A DNA stretch of 64,000 bases from Streptomyces sp. CB01580 (GTDB taxonomy: Bacteria; Actinomycetota; Actinomycetes; Streptomycetales; Streptomycetaceae), in the NCBI RefSeq assembly GCF_001905795.1, contig NZ_LIXJ01000001.1, positions 589,779 to 653,778 on the forward strand. The letters run 5' to 3'. Both the position numbers and the translations under genes were made by a program. The notes under the pieces are model-generated. The model searched no databases and had not been told where the DNA came from. It was given only the letters and a program-made list of their open reading frames with translations. Of this stretch, positions 9,167 to 17,112 are shown piece by piece. Every line of letters begins with the position of its first letter. Position 1 is the stretch's first letter.

Positions 9167-9811
9167 TCAACCCCGGCGTGCACTCGCGCTCTGGTCGGAG
9201 CCGTGTCCGCCGGGATCGAGTCCAAGAGCCGCGAGCAGGTCTTCCCTGCTGACAACGTCCGGTGCCTCGACGAGCGCATGAGCGATCTGCTCGGCCGCCG
9301 TCGCCGGGTCTGTACGGTCCGTGCGCACCACCAGATCGAACAGATCACGTACATCGGAGCCGAGTACGTCCTGCGCTGTCTCGTCCCAGGCGGCGAGCCG
9401 CTTCGGCGTGTCGGTGTCTCCCCGCTCGCCGGACCGTTCCTTGCACACGTTCCTCGGCACCCAGAGGAGGACGCGCAGCCACGCGGTCGCCCGAGTCCGG
9501 TCCAGCAAGGTGCGCATGTCGGTGACGTTGCCGATGTGCGTGACCGGAACCAGGCCCTGCTCTTGCGGCTGGGTGAGGGAAAGGCGGTCGACGGCGTAGA
9601 CGTTCCCGTAGCGGGGGGTCTCCACGACGATTCTGCCGCGGCGGCGCAGATCTTCGAGTTCGTCGGCGGTGACAAACCGGTATCCGTCCGACCGGCCGGT
9701 GCCGCGCTTGAGCTTGGCGACCAACTTGAACCGTGGGTCGGCGGAGCAGAGCGCTGCCGTCACCGTGTCCTTGCCGGCAGTGGGCGGCCCGTACAGGACG
9801 ACTGCGCTCAC
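9167..9811 (-). CDS. Guanylate-kinase-like P-loop protein
   Basis: 214 residues from the GTG at 9811, which overlaps the stop of the upstream gene (GTGA). The P-loop GPPTAGKD lies at residues 8-15, and the stretch KRGTGRSDGYRFVTADELED followed by GNVYAVDR resembles the GMP-binding region of guanylate kinases. It differs from housekeeping Gmk in its context and in having a Cys- and Arg-containing lid region (WVPRNVCKERSGERGD). A role in phosphorylating a nucleotide or small molecule is likely; the substrate cannot be told from sequence. It is the second gene of a two-kinase pair. Confidence 0.75.
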   Translation of the reverse strand: MSAVVLYGPPTAGKDTVTAALCSADPRFKLVAKLKRGTGRSDGYRFVTADELEDLRRRGRIVVETPRYGNVYAVDRLSLTQPQEQGLVPVTHIGNVTDMRTLLDRTRATAWLRVLLWVPRNVCKERSGERGDTDTPKRLAAWDETAQDVLGSDVRDLFDLVVRTDRTDPATAAEQIAHALVEAPDVVSREDLLAALGLDPGGHGSDQSASARRG

Positions 9812-10410
9812 GAGTCCCCCACAAGCCGTTGCGCGATGGTTTCGACCTGCTCTGCCAAAGGACGTGAGGCGCCGATGCGGTTGTCGATCACGTGGTGGGA
9901 TGTCACCGGCCTCAGGCCCACGTCGATGCCGCTCGTGTACGTCGGCCAGTGCATCAGCTTCCATGTATCGCGTGAGGCATTCCGGGAGATCAGCCGGTCA
10001 CGCATCGACTCCAGGTCGCTGTCCACCCACAACGTTTCGAAGCGTGACCCCGTCCTGCCGCAACGGCGTGCCACACGCGATGTCCACTGTGCATCGGAGG
10101 CTTCGGCCAGGAAGGGCGCGACAGCGACCACCGACGTACCGCACTCAAGGTTCTCCCAGACGGCCTTCATCAGGCATGCGTACTCCAGCGGCCTGGCGTG
10201 TTCCAGGTAGGTGGGGCTGTGGCGGTCGTCCGGGTCACCGCCCAGCGCCTGCAGCAGCCGCTCGGTCATCGGACGGCTGATGGTGTCCTTGTCCAGCATG
10301 GCCCACCCGGTCGCCGCCGCCAGCAGTTTGCCGGCCTCAGACTTGCCCGAACCGGCATACCCGGCGACGAGAGCAAGCGTAATGGTGCTCGTGCCTAGCG
10401 CAGTGGTCAC
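9808..10410 (-). CDS. AAA/zeta-toxin-like P-loop kinase
   Basis: 200 residues from the GTG at 10410. Walker A GYAGSGKS lies at about 15-22, followed by LDKDTISRPMTERLL, a pattern shared by small-molecule kinases and zeta-toxin-like ATPases. Later ALISRN-type arginines (RDRLISRNASRDTWK) look like a lid. A longer start at 10512 would run through the palindrome at 10439-10452, so the GTG seems better, though the ribosome site before it (GGGG about 9 bases upstream) is weak. Its stop overlaps the start of the guanylate-kinase-like gene, suggesting a two-subunit or two-step system. Confidence 0.7.
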   Translation of the reverse strand: MTTALGTSTITLALVAGYAGSGKSEAGKLLAAATGWAMLDKDTISRPMTERLLQALGGDPDDRHSPTYLEHARPLEYACLMKAVWENLECGTSVVAVAPFLAEASDAQWTSRVARRCGRTGSRFETLWVDSDLESMRDRLISRNASRDTWKLMHWPTYTSGIDVGLRPVTSHHVIDNRIGASRPLAEQVETIAQRLVGDS

Positions 10411-10438
10411 TCTGTTCGCCCCCGAGGCTACTTTGAAC

Positions 10439-10452
10439 AACTGGGCCCAGTT
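10439..10452. promoter_or_regulatory. Perfect palindrome, putative operator
   Basis: AACTGGGCCCAGTT is its own reverse complement over 14 bases. It lies 29-42 bases before the GTG of the minus-strand kinase at 10410, where a dimeric repressor could act. No regulator can be named. Confidence 0.4.
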
Positions 10453-10772
10453 TAGAGGCGGATGGAGGTTGAAATGCTCGGACCTTCCACATATCGATGC
10501 CGCGACGCGCACGATACCCTGACGCTGATCGTCGCCGCGCTCAGCAGGCCGTCGCGAGCATCACAGACTGCCACCGGGTCCGCCCCGGGCAGTTGCGCCC
10601 CAGCTTCTTGCGGACGGAACGCAACCGTCGTGACCGGAAAGAGGCGCCCCGAGCGACTCCGTGCCCCCGCCGCTGGACTGAAGATCACCCCACCGGGGAC
10701 ACTTGCCCTCCACCGCACCGAGAGCCGGTCCAGCAGCGCTCACCGGCCAGCACACGCACACACGGGGGCAAT
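10453..10772 (+). pseudogene. Intergenic stretch with remnant of an anti-sigma-type ATPase
   Basis: The region before the kinase gene has no convincing intact gene. In the frame around 10489-10554 it encodes RDAHDTLTLIVAALS, which matches DTHDTVTLVVAELS of the intact ATPase at 6300-6767, and the DNA also matches closely there (for instance GACGCTGATCGTCGCCG against GACGCTGGTCGTCGCCG). The match stops at the N box: the catalytic Glu is Ala and the Asn is gone, and no G1 or glycine box follows. I read it as a decayed partial copy. The rest of the region has nothing I recognise. Confidence 0.5.
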
Positions 10773-12365
10773 GTGCCGCAGCAGCAGCCGATCGCGGGCC
10801 GGTACGAGCTTCTGGAGCCGCTCGACAACGGCGGCATGGGAGACGTGTGGCGCGGCTACGACGCCGTGCTCGACCGGCCCGTCGCCGTGAAGCTGATCCG
10901 GCAGCAGGCCGTCGGCGGCTCGCCGCAGCTGGCGGAGGAGTTCGCCAAGCGTTTCCGCCGTGAGGCCCGCATCACCGCACGGATCCAGCACCCCGGCGTG
11001 CCCCAGGTGTACGACGCGGTGCTCGACGACACGTACGAGCGGCTGTTCCTCGTCATGGAGCTGGTGGACGGGGTGTCGCTGTCCGCGTACATCCACCCGG
11101 AGCGGCTGCTTCCGGTCAGTTGGGCGGTGGCGGTGGCGGCGCAGGTCGCCACCGTGCTTTCGTACGCGCACGAGGTGCCGGTGATCCACCGCGACCTCAA
11201 GCCCGGCAACGTCCTGGTCGCCCGCGACGGAACGGTGAAGGTCCTCGACTTCGGGATCGCGGCGATCCTGCGGACCGATGTCACCAAGCTGACCGCGACC
11301 GGCACCCCGATCGGCACCTACCAGTACATGGCGCCCGAGCAGGTGCGCGGCGGGCGGACCACCCCGCAGACCGACCTGTACGCGCTCGGCTGTGTGCTGC
11401 ACGAACTGCTCTGCGGACGCCTGTTGTTCACGGCGGACAGCGAGTACATGGTGATGCACCAGCACGTGAATGCCGCCCCCGTCCCGCTACGGGTACTGCG
11501 TCCCGAGGTGCCGCAGGAGCTGGAGGATCTCGTCCTGCATCTGCTGCTCAAGGCGCCCGAGGCACGGCCCGCCGATGTGCAGGGGGTGTATGAACGGCTG
11601 CGGCCGTTCCTGCCGCCGCCCGGCCGGACACCCGGGCCCGGCGAAGCCGGGCCGACGGGGGTGCCGGACCCGACCGGGGCCTTCCGCAACCCGTACGCGC
11701 CCCGCGCCCGCGCGGGTACGGGCAGGTCCGTGCCGGTGGTCGCCGATCCGGCTGGCGGACAGGCCGCACCCGTACCCGTACCCGCGCAGTTGCGTGCGGA
11801 GATCGACGAGGCGTACGCGCACTCCGACGCGCTCCTGGACGAGGAGCGGTTCGCGCAAGCCGCCGAGGTGCTGGGAGAGATCATCGAACCGGCCGCCCGC
11901 GCGCTCGGCGCGGAGAGCCGGAAGGTCCTGGAGCTGCGGACCCGCCGGGCCGCGATCCAACTGCTCGGCGGCGACTACCGGGCCGCTCTGCCCGAGTTCG
12001 ATGCGCTGGCGGACGCGTACGCGCGCACCGACGGCCCCACCGGCGAGCCGGCACGCGCCTGCCGCGCCCAGGCCGCGCGCTGCCGCGCCGAGCTCGGCCA
12101 GGTCACCGACGCGCTCACCGCGCTGCGTGCCCTTCTCGATGTCGTGCGGACCGTCGACGGCGATCTCAGCGAGGAAGCCGTCGAGCTGCGCCGCGACATC
12201 GGGATGCTGCTGCTCGCCCAGGGGCAGGCGGTCGAGGCCCATCGGATGCTTCGGCCCCTGCACGACGACCTGTGTCTGGTCTTCGGGCCCGGCGACGAGA
12301 TGACCGAAGAGGTCGGCGAGGCGCTGGCTCTGATCGGCCTCGATCTCGACGGTCCGGCCACCTGA
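10773..12365 (+). CDS. Hanks-type serine/threonine protein kinase, cytoplasmic, with helical-repeat C-terminus
   Basis: 530 residues from the GTG at 10773, which has GGGGG 4 bases upstream. The kinase domain covers about 8-275: glycine loop LDNGGMGDVW, VAVKLI with the ATP-binding Lys (about 40), HRDLKPGNV catalytic loop (about 139-147), DFG (about 159-161), MAPEQ in the activation segment. A Pro/Gly linker (about 285-340) leads to a helical region (about 345-525) with TPR-like Ala/Leu/Tyr/Arg spacing (LLDEERFAQAAEVLGEII, GDYRAALPEFDALADAYA). There is no transmembrane helix and there are no PASTA repeats. The helicase gene starts 45 bases downstream in the same direction. Confidence 0.93.
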   Translation: MPQQQPIAGRYELLEPLDNGGMGDVWRGYDAVLDRPVAVKLIRQQAVGGSPQLAEEFAKRFRREARITARIQHPGVPQVYDAVLDDTYERLFLVMELVDGVSLSAYIHPERLLPVSWAVAVAAQVATVLSYAHEVPVIHRDLKPGNVLVARDGTVKVLDFGIAAILRTDVTKLTATGTPIGTYQYMAPEQVRGGRTTPQTDLYALGCVLHELLCGRLLFTADSEYMVMHQHVNAAPVPLRVLRPEVPQELEDLVLHLLLKAPEARPADVQGVYERLRPFLPPPGRTPGPGEAGPTGVPDPTGAFRNPYAPRARAGTGRSVPVVADPAGGQAAPVPVPAQLRAEIDEAYAHSDALLDEERFAQAAEVLGEIIEPAARALGAESRKVLELRTRRAAIQLLGGDYRAALPEFDALADAYARTDGPTGEPARACRAQAARCRAELGQVTDALTALRALLDVVRTVDGDLSEEAVELRRDIGMLLLAQGQAVEAHRMLRPLHDDLCLVFGPGDEMTEEVGEALALIGLDLDGPAT

Positions 12366-12409
12366 CCCCCGTCTCCCCCGCCCCGTCCGCTTCCCGGAGA
12401 GTCAGTCTC

Positions 12410-14557
12410 ATGCCCCACCTCGCGTTCGACATCGGTTTCTGCGCCCAGCTCGGCAAGCTCCAGGGCAGTGTGAAGCAGGGGGTGTTCGACGCCTGGGAGA
12501 AGTTCGAACGCCTCACCCTGGACCAGTTGTTCAAGGATCCCGGGCTGAAGCTGGAGAGCTTGAAGCGCGCCCGTGATCCTCATATCCGGACCATCCGGAT
12601 CGACCAGGGGACGCGGGGTGTCGTCCTCGCACCCGACGGCGGCGACACCTACGTACTGCTGCGCGTGATGCCGCACGACAAGGCGATCGACTGGGCCGTC
12701 AAGCAAAAGGCCAGCATCAACGCGGTCACCCGGGCCGTCGAGGTCCGCGACATCGCGGTGCTCGACGAGCTGACCCCCGCCTATGAGCGCATCGCACCCG
12801 CTCCCGAACGGCGGCTGTTCGCGAAGGTGTCCGACGGGGACCTGACGGCGCTCGGCATCGACGAAACCACCCTGCGCCAGGCCCGCGCCCTCACCGACCT
12901 CGAACAGCTGGAGGTCTTCGCGCCGTACTTCCCGCAGGATCAGCGTGAAGTCCTCGAATACCTCGCCGCGGGCTTCACCGTGGAGGAGGTGTGGCGGGAC
13001 GTGGTGTCCGTCAGTCTCTCCGCCGCACCCGCCGACACCACGCCCGTGGACACCGGCGACTTCGCGACCGCCATCCACCGCACCAGGACCCGGATCGCGC
13101 TCGTCACCGCGTCCGAGGAGCTGCGCGACATCCTCGACAAGCCGTTCGCGGCCTGGCGGGTCTTTCTGCATCCCTCCCAGCACAAGGTCGCCTACCGGGC
13201 CTCGTACTCCGGGCCGGCACAGGTCACCGGCGGTCCCGGGACCGGAAAGACCGTGGTCGCGCTGCACCGGGTGCGCCATCTGCTGAGGTATCTGCGTGAC
13301 GGCGACCGCATTCTGGTGACCACATACACCAACGCCCTGGTGGGCGCGCTTCGGACCGGGCTCGCCACTCTGGTGGAGGACGAAGCGCTGCGGGACCGGG
13401 TGGACATCATGACCGTCGACGCGTTCGCGGGCCGCGTCGTGTCCACCTCGCGGCGGCCGCTCCGGGGCGGCGAGGAGGAGACGCGGTGGGCACAGGCCGC
13501 GAAGATCACCGGGTTCACCGGCACGACGCAGTTTCTCGGGCAGGAGTACAAGCACGTCGTCCTCGCGCAGAATCTGCGGAGCCTGAAGGAGTACGAGGGC
13601 TGTGAGCGGCGCGGCCGCGGCAGCGGGCTGCCCACGTCGGCCCGCGCGCTGGTGTGGCGCACGATCGAGGAGTTCACCCATCGGCTCACCGCCGACGGGC
13701 TCCGCACCTACCTCGGCACGTGTGCGGAGGCCGCGGATCTGCTGGAGACCGATGGCCCGCGTTACCGGCATGTGGTCATCGACGAGGCGCAGGACCTGCA
13801 CCCGGCGCAGTGGCGGCTGTTGCGTGCGGCTGCTCCGGCCCGTCCCGACGACCTGTTCATCGCGGGCGACCCCCATCAGCGCATTTACGACTCGAAGGTG
13901 TCGCTGAAGGCCGTCGGGATCAAGGTGGCTGGCCGGTCGACGAAGATGCGCAAGAACTACCGTTCCACACACGAGATCCTCTCCTGGTCCACCGCGCTGC
14001 TCGTCGGCCGGCCCTTCGAGCAGTTGGCCGACGACTCCGCGAACGAGACCCTGTTGGGCTATCGCTCGGCCCTGCACGGCAAGGGACCCGAGGCGTACGG
14101 GGCGGACTCGGAAGAAGCCGAACTGGACGCGCTCGTCGCGCGCGTCCGTGGTTGGCTCGACAGTGGGATCGCCCCGGGTGAGATCGGGGTAAGCGCCCGG
14201 TTCAACAAGAGCTGCGACAAGGCGGTGCAGCGGCTCAAGGCCGCGGGCGTCCCTGTCACACGCCTGCGGGGCGACGCGGCTTCCGACGCGGACGCCGTAC
14301 AGGTCGGCACGATGCACTCCTTCAAGGGGCTGGAGTTCCGGTGCGTCGCGGTCATCGGCGTGAACGACGGTGCACTGCCGTACCCGCGTGCGGTGACCCC
14401 GGCCGACATCGACCGGCTCCAGCACGAGTCGGACCTGCTGGCGGAACGCTGCCTGCTGTTCGTCGCGTGCACGCGGGCCCGGGACGGGCTGCATGTGTCG
14501 TGGTCGGGCACCCCCAGCAAGTTCCTGGTGGAGGCCGGGGCGTGTCAGACCTCGTAG
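12410..14557 (+). CDS. UvrD/Rep-like superfamily 1 DNA helicase
   Basis: 715 residues from the ATG at 12410 (GGAGA 9 bases upstream). Superfamily 1 motifs: Walker A GGPGTGKT (about 273-280) with VTTYTNAL (motif Ia), DEAQDLHPAQW (about 457), GDPHQRIYD (motif III), RKNYRSTHEI (motif IV), VGTMHSFKGLEFRCV (about 630-644, motif V) and FVACTRARDGLHV (motif VI). The first 240 residues are not motor sequence and may bind a partner; they look like the N-terminal part of DNA/RNA helicases found next to nucleases. The gene follows the kinase closely, and its last 13 bases overlap the end of the opposite-strand ATP-grasp gene. Confidence 0.92.
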   Translation: MPHLAFDIGFCAQLGKLQGSVKQGVFDAWEKFERLTLDQLFKDPGLKLESLKRARDPHIRTIRIDQGTRGVVLAPDGGDTYVLLRVMPHDKAIDWAVKQKASINAVTRAVEVRDIAVLDELTPAYERIAPAPERRLFAKVSDGDLTALGIDETTLRQARALTDLEQLEVFAPYFPQDQREVLEYLAAGFTVEEVWRDVVSVSLSAAPADTTPVDTGDFATAIHRTRTRIALVTASEELRDILDKPFAAWRVFLHPSQHKVAYRASYSGPAQVTGGPGTGKTVVALHRVRHLLRYLRDGDRILVTTYTNALVGALRTGLATLVEDEALRDRVDIMTVDAFAGRVVSTSRRPLRGGEEETRWAQAAKITGFTGTTQFLGQEYKHVVLAQNLRSLKEYEGCERRGRGSGLPTSARALVWRTIEEFTHRLTADGLRTYLGTCAEAADLLETDGPRYRHVVIDEAQDLHPAQWRLLRAAAPARPDDLFIAGDPHQRIYDSKVSLKAVGIKVAGRSTKMRKNYRSTHEILSWSTALLVGRPFEQLADDSANETLLGYRSALHGKGPEAYGADSEEAELDALVARVRGWLDSGIAPGEIGVSARFNKSCDKAVQRLKAAGVPVTRLRGDAASDADAVQVGTMHSFKGLEFRCVAVIGVNDGALPYPRAVTPADIDRLQHESDLLAERCLLFVACTRARDGLHVSWSGTPSKFLVEAGACQTS

Positions 14558-15384
14558 GCGGGAGGGCCGGGCCGGGGGCGTCGCAGCGCCAGGGCTGCCA
14601 GCGCCGCAGGGGCGCCCTTCGGTCCGCGGATGCCCGGGAAGGCATTGATGTCGACGACGACGGGCGCTCCCTCGCGGTCCAGCACGTCGACACCGTAGAC
14701 ATCCAGGCCGAAGACCTCTCCCGTGTGGAGGGCGAGTCGGGTCCAGGACTGCGGCAGGTCGCGGACCAGTGGCGCGGACTGCGCACCGTCCGGCGGGGCG
14801 CCCACGGGTGCGCGGCGCACCCCCGCGAACACCTCGCCCGCGATCACCCAAAGCTTGTGGTCCCAGCCGCTGTTCGCGACGAACTCCTGTAGGACGACAG
14901 GCTCGTTGGGCCACGTGGCGGCAAGGTCCCGGAGTTCGGCCGGCCCGTCCACGCGGGCGACGAGGTCCGCGCGCCGGCTGTGGCGGCTCTTGACCATGAG
15001 CGGATAGCCGCTCTCCGGTCGCTGCGCTCCGTGGAGGGCTTCGGACAGCGCGTCCAGGGTCCTCGTCCTGGGCATCGGCAGGCCGGCGCCTTCGGCCACG
15101 GCGGCGGTCCGGGTCCTGTCCTGGCACAGCTCCGTCGCGGCGGCGGAGTTCACCACCCGGGCGCCGTGTGCCTCGAGGAATCGAGCCAGCACGAGTGCCC
15201 GGGGGGTATGGGCCTTGAGGAGGTAGACGTCGGCGAGTTCGTCCGGGGTCACCAGTTCCGACGGGGATCCGGTACCGGTGTCCGGGTTCAGGAACGTCAC
15301 CCGGTGCCCCGCCTCGATCAGTGCGGAAGAGGCTGCGGCGAGCAGCGGATGATCCGGCTTGTCGGTCAGCAGACACACCCTCAT
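14545..15384 (-). CDS. ATP-grasp ligase (second of a tandem pair)
   Basis: 279 residues. It has the RimK-like ATP-grasp plan: an N-terminal Rossmann-like part (MRVCLLTDKPDHPLLAAASS), NSAAATELCQDRTRTAAVAE at about 88-107 before the ATP-binding lobe, PLMVKSRHS (ATP-binding Lys), VVLQEFV, HKLWVIAGEVFAGVRR, and the Mg site GLDVYGVDVLDREGAPVVVDIN with NAFPG (about 240-255). Such enzymes join a carboxylate to an amine through an acylphosphate. Its start overlaps the stop of the upstream ligase (ATGA). It is somewhat shorter than its partner. Substrate unknown; no family-specific motif was found. Confidence 0.85.
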   Translation of the reverse strand: MRVCLLTDKPDHPLLAAASSALIEAGHRVTFLNPDTGTGSPSELVTPDELADVYLLKAHTPRALVLARFLEAHGARVVNSAAATELCQDRTRTAAVAEGAGLPMPRTRTLDALSEALHGAQRPESGYPLMVKSRHSRRADLVARVDGPAELRDLAATWPNEPVVLQEFVANSGWDHKLWVIAGEVFAGVRRAPVGAPPDGAQSAPLVRDLPQSWTRLALHTGEVFGLDVYGVDVLDREGAPVVVDINAFPGIRGPKGAPAALAALALRRPRPGPPAYEV

Positions 15385-16328
15385 ATCTGCGCGGCTCCCG
15401 GTACGGCTGCCAGCATGTCCGCTTCGGGGCCGGGGACGGGGTGCGGATGAGGCAGTCCATGGGGGATCCGCGGCTGCGCGGGAATGTGTGGAGCAGGGGC
15501 GAGCACGCCCGTCCTGGTGGCGCCGCCCGTCCTGGCCAGGTCGAGGACGGCTCCGGCCAACCGGGACACGGCGTCGGGTACCTGGCGGAAGCTCGGGAAG
15601 TCGTTGATGTCGACGATCACAGGGCCGTCGGGGCCGAGCACCACGTCGACGCCGTACAGATCGAGGCCGAAGACCGCTCCCACCTTCGCCGCCACTGCGG
15701 CCACCTCGGCGGGCAGAGGAACGGCTCCCTCGTCGAGCGGCCCGTCCGGGTGGAGCGGTGAGCGGCGCAGGGTCGCGTGGAATTCGCCCGCCAGACAGTA
15801 GACCTTCAGGTCGGAGCCGGAGTTGGACACGTAGGGCTGCGCGATGAGTTGGCCCTCCCCCGCCTGCTCCGTCTCCGCCAGCCGCCCGGGGTCCGACACG
15901 AGCCGCACCCCGCGCCCCGAGCTCCCGTCGGCGGGCTTGACCACCAGGGGGAAGAGCTCCTCGGGAACAGTTGCGAACAGCGCGGCCCTCGGTGCCGAAT
16001 AGGTCACCGGAACCGGTAGCCCGTGCTGTCGCGCGATGACCGATGTGAGGACCTTGTCGCGCACTGCGCGGATCGACCGCGCATCGTTCACCGTGGTCAG
16101 ACCCACAGCCGCCGCGGCCTCCAGCAGGGTGAGCCCGGGGCCGCCGGACACGGTCTTGAGCACCCAGGCGTCATGGGTCCCCGCCCGCACCTCTTCCGAG
16201 ATCCGCAGGAGTGAGCCGCCGGGGTGCACCACGTCCACCTGGTGTCCCCACGACGTCAGTTGTCGGACCACGTCAAGCGGCATGCTGTCATGCCGGTACA
16301 GCTCTTCGACGAGGAAGCAGAGCTTCAT
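15381..16328 (-). CDS. ATP-grasp ligase (first of a tandem pair)
   Basis: 315 residues. N-terminal MKLCFLVEELYRHDSMPLDV, then ARSIRAVRDKVLTSVIARQH, the ATP-binding PLVVKPADGSSGRGVRLV, LIAQPYVSNSGSDLKVY, and the metal site GLDLYGVDVVLGPDGPVIVDIN followed by DFPSFRQVP. The Gly/Ser-rich loop GSSGRG is the phosphate-binding element of the fold. The C-terminal 50 residues are Pro/His-rich and probably unstructured. The pair overlaps by 4 bases and is likely to act on the same product in two steps, such as modifying a peptide or building a peptide-like metabolite (inference from other paired ATP-grasp enzymes). Confidence 0.87.
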   Translation of the reverse strand: MKLCFLVEELYRHDSMPLDVVRQLTSWGHQVDVVHPGGSLLRISEEVRAGTHDAWVLKTVSGGPGLTLLEAAAAVGLTTVNDARSIRAVRDKVLTSVIARQHGLPVPVTYSAPRAALFATVPEELFPLVVKPADGSSGRGVRLVSDPGRLAETEQAGEGQLIAQPYVSNSGSDLKVYCLAGEFHATLRRSPLHPDGPLDEGAVPLPAEVAAVAAKVGAVFGLDLYGVDVVLGPDGPVIVDINDFPSFRQVPDAVSRLAGAVLDLARTGGATRTGVLAPAPHIPAQPRIPHGLPHPHPVPGPEADMLAAVPGAAQI

Positions 16329-16367
16329 CCCAATACCCCTCGGTGCCCCAAGACTGAGGGCACAACG

Positions 16368-16454
16368 ATGCCTTGCGGTGCTCTTCCGAACACCACCAAA
16401 GGGGCAACGCTACGTCACGCTCAAGCCAAAGCGACCGCCACCGGGCGTTACTGA
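16368..16454 (+). CDS. Possible 28-residue peptide divergent from the ATP-grasp pair
   Basis: A short frame starts with ATG at 16368 after a good ribosome site (GAGGG, 7 bases before the ATG) and encodes a basic peptide rich in Thr and Ala, with one Cys near the start and a Tyr at the end (KGATLRHAQAKATATGRY). The position, 39 bases from the divergent start of an ATP-grasp gene, is where a substrate peptide could lie. Against it: third codon positions are only about half G/C, far below the neighbours, and no known precursor pattern fits. I rate it as a candidate only. Confidence 0.2.
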   Translation: MPCGALPNTTKGATLRHAQAKATATGRY

Positions 16455-16768
16455 TGGTGCGTTGCCTCATCCAAACAGATCTCCGTCGGGCGCGGCCACG
16501 GACTGGATGGCCTCGCATCGACCGAGCCCGCCACAGGGGCACAGAATACGGATCCGTCTTGAGGTGCCGACATCGTGGCGCGCACCGGCCTACGCGCGAG
16601 CGCACCCGAGCACGAGGGGGATGGGTCGGGCGAGAGGGGCCGACGGCACTGTCGAGGGTTCACCCGGATCCGCACCGTCTGCATCAGCGCATACAGAGAA
16701 CAACAACAAAGCTGCTCAAAGCGATATTCTGTCGCTTTGAGCAGCTTCATTTGGTCTGTTGACCCTGA
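16455..16768. other. Intergenic region between ATP-grasp genes and tRNA-Leu
   Basis: About 310 bases of lower GC than the surroundings. Apart from the tRNA terminator at 16709-16747, no gene, repeat or operator was seen; open frames on both strands lack codon bias and homology-like motifs. Confidence 0.5.
16709..16747 (-). terminator. Intrinsic terminator of tRNA-Leu
   Basis: A perfect 16-bp stem: AAGCTGCTCAAAGCGA (16709-16724) and TCGCTTTGAGCAGCTT (16732-16747), with a 7-base loop. Read on the minus strand it comes 21 bases after the tRNA and is followed by TTTGTTGTTGTT, a U-rich tail. This is a classical rho-independent terminator, with lower GC and a clearer U tract than most in this genome. 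Confidence 0.9.
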
Positions 16769-16856
16769 TGGTGTCCGAGGGGGGACTTGAACCCCCACGC
16801 CCGATAAAGGGCACTAGCACCTCAAGCTAGCGCGTCTGCCATTCCGCCACCCGGAC
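16769..16856 (-). tRNA. tRNA-Leu (anticodon GAG)
   Basis: The minus strand folds into a class II (long variable arm) tRNA of 88 bases including an encoded CCA. The acceptor stem is GTCCGGG with CTCGGAC (one G-T pair), the D region is TGGCGGAATGGCAGACGCG, the anticodon stem is CTAGC/GCTAG with loop TTGAGGT, so the anticodon is GAG (complement of 16821-16823). The variable arm is followed by GGGGGTTCAAGTCCCCC, the T arm. GAG reads CUC and CUU leucine codons. Confidence 0.96.
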
Positions 16857-17112
16857 CAGGTGGTCGGCCCCGGTTTCCCGCGGCGACATGGAAAACAATA
16901 CCAGGGGTTCAGGGTGCCTCTCACCCGCGTTTCCGGTGGTCAGTGCCGTGCGATGGCTTCCTGGGGCCCTTGTGTGCGCCATCGCGCCACCGATCGGACG
17001 CACCGCATCCGTGCGCATGCGCACGGTGACATGTGCGGGGATGCGCCGGTCCGTCGGCGCCGGGGCTCCTCCCTCGGCATCGGGCGAGGGGAGGCCCCGG
17101 CACGCGCAGCGG

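Noticed and set aside
10462..10890. Possible small gene at the start of the kinase region
   Set aside because: Only its first third resembles an ATPase fragment. The rest reads across the kinase start in another frame and has no structure.
16036..16740. Plus-strand gene opposite the ATP-grasp pair
   Set aside because: It is mostly antisense to the ATP-grasp gene and has no supporting motifs.
16769..16856. Integration site for a mobile element at tRNA-Leu
   Set aside because: No integrase, no repeated tRNA 3' end and no phage-like genes were seen on either side within the window.
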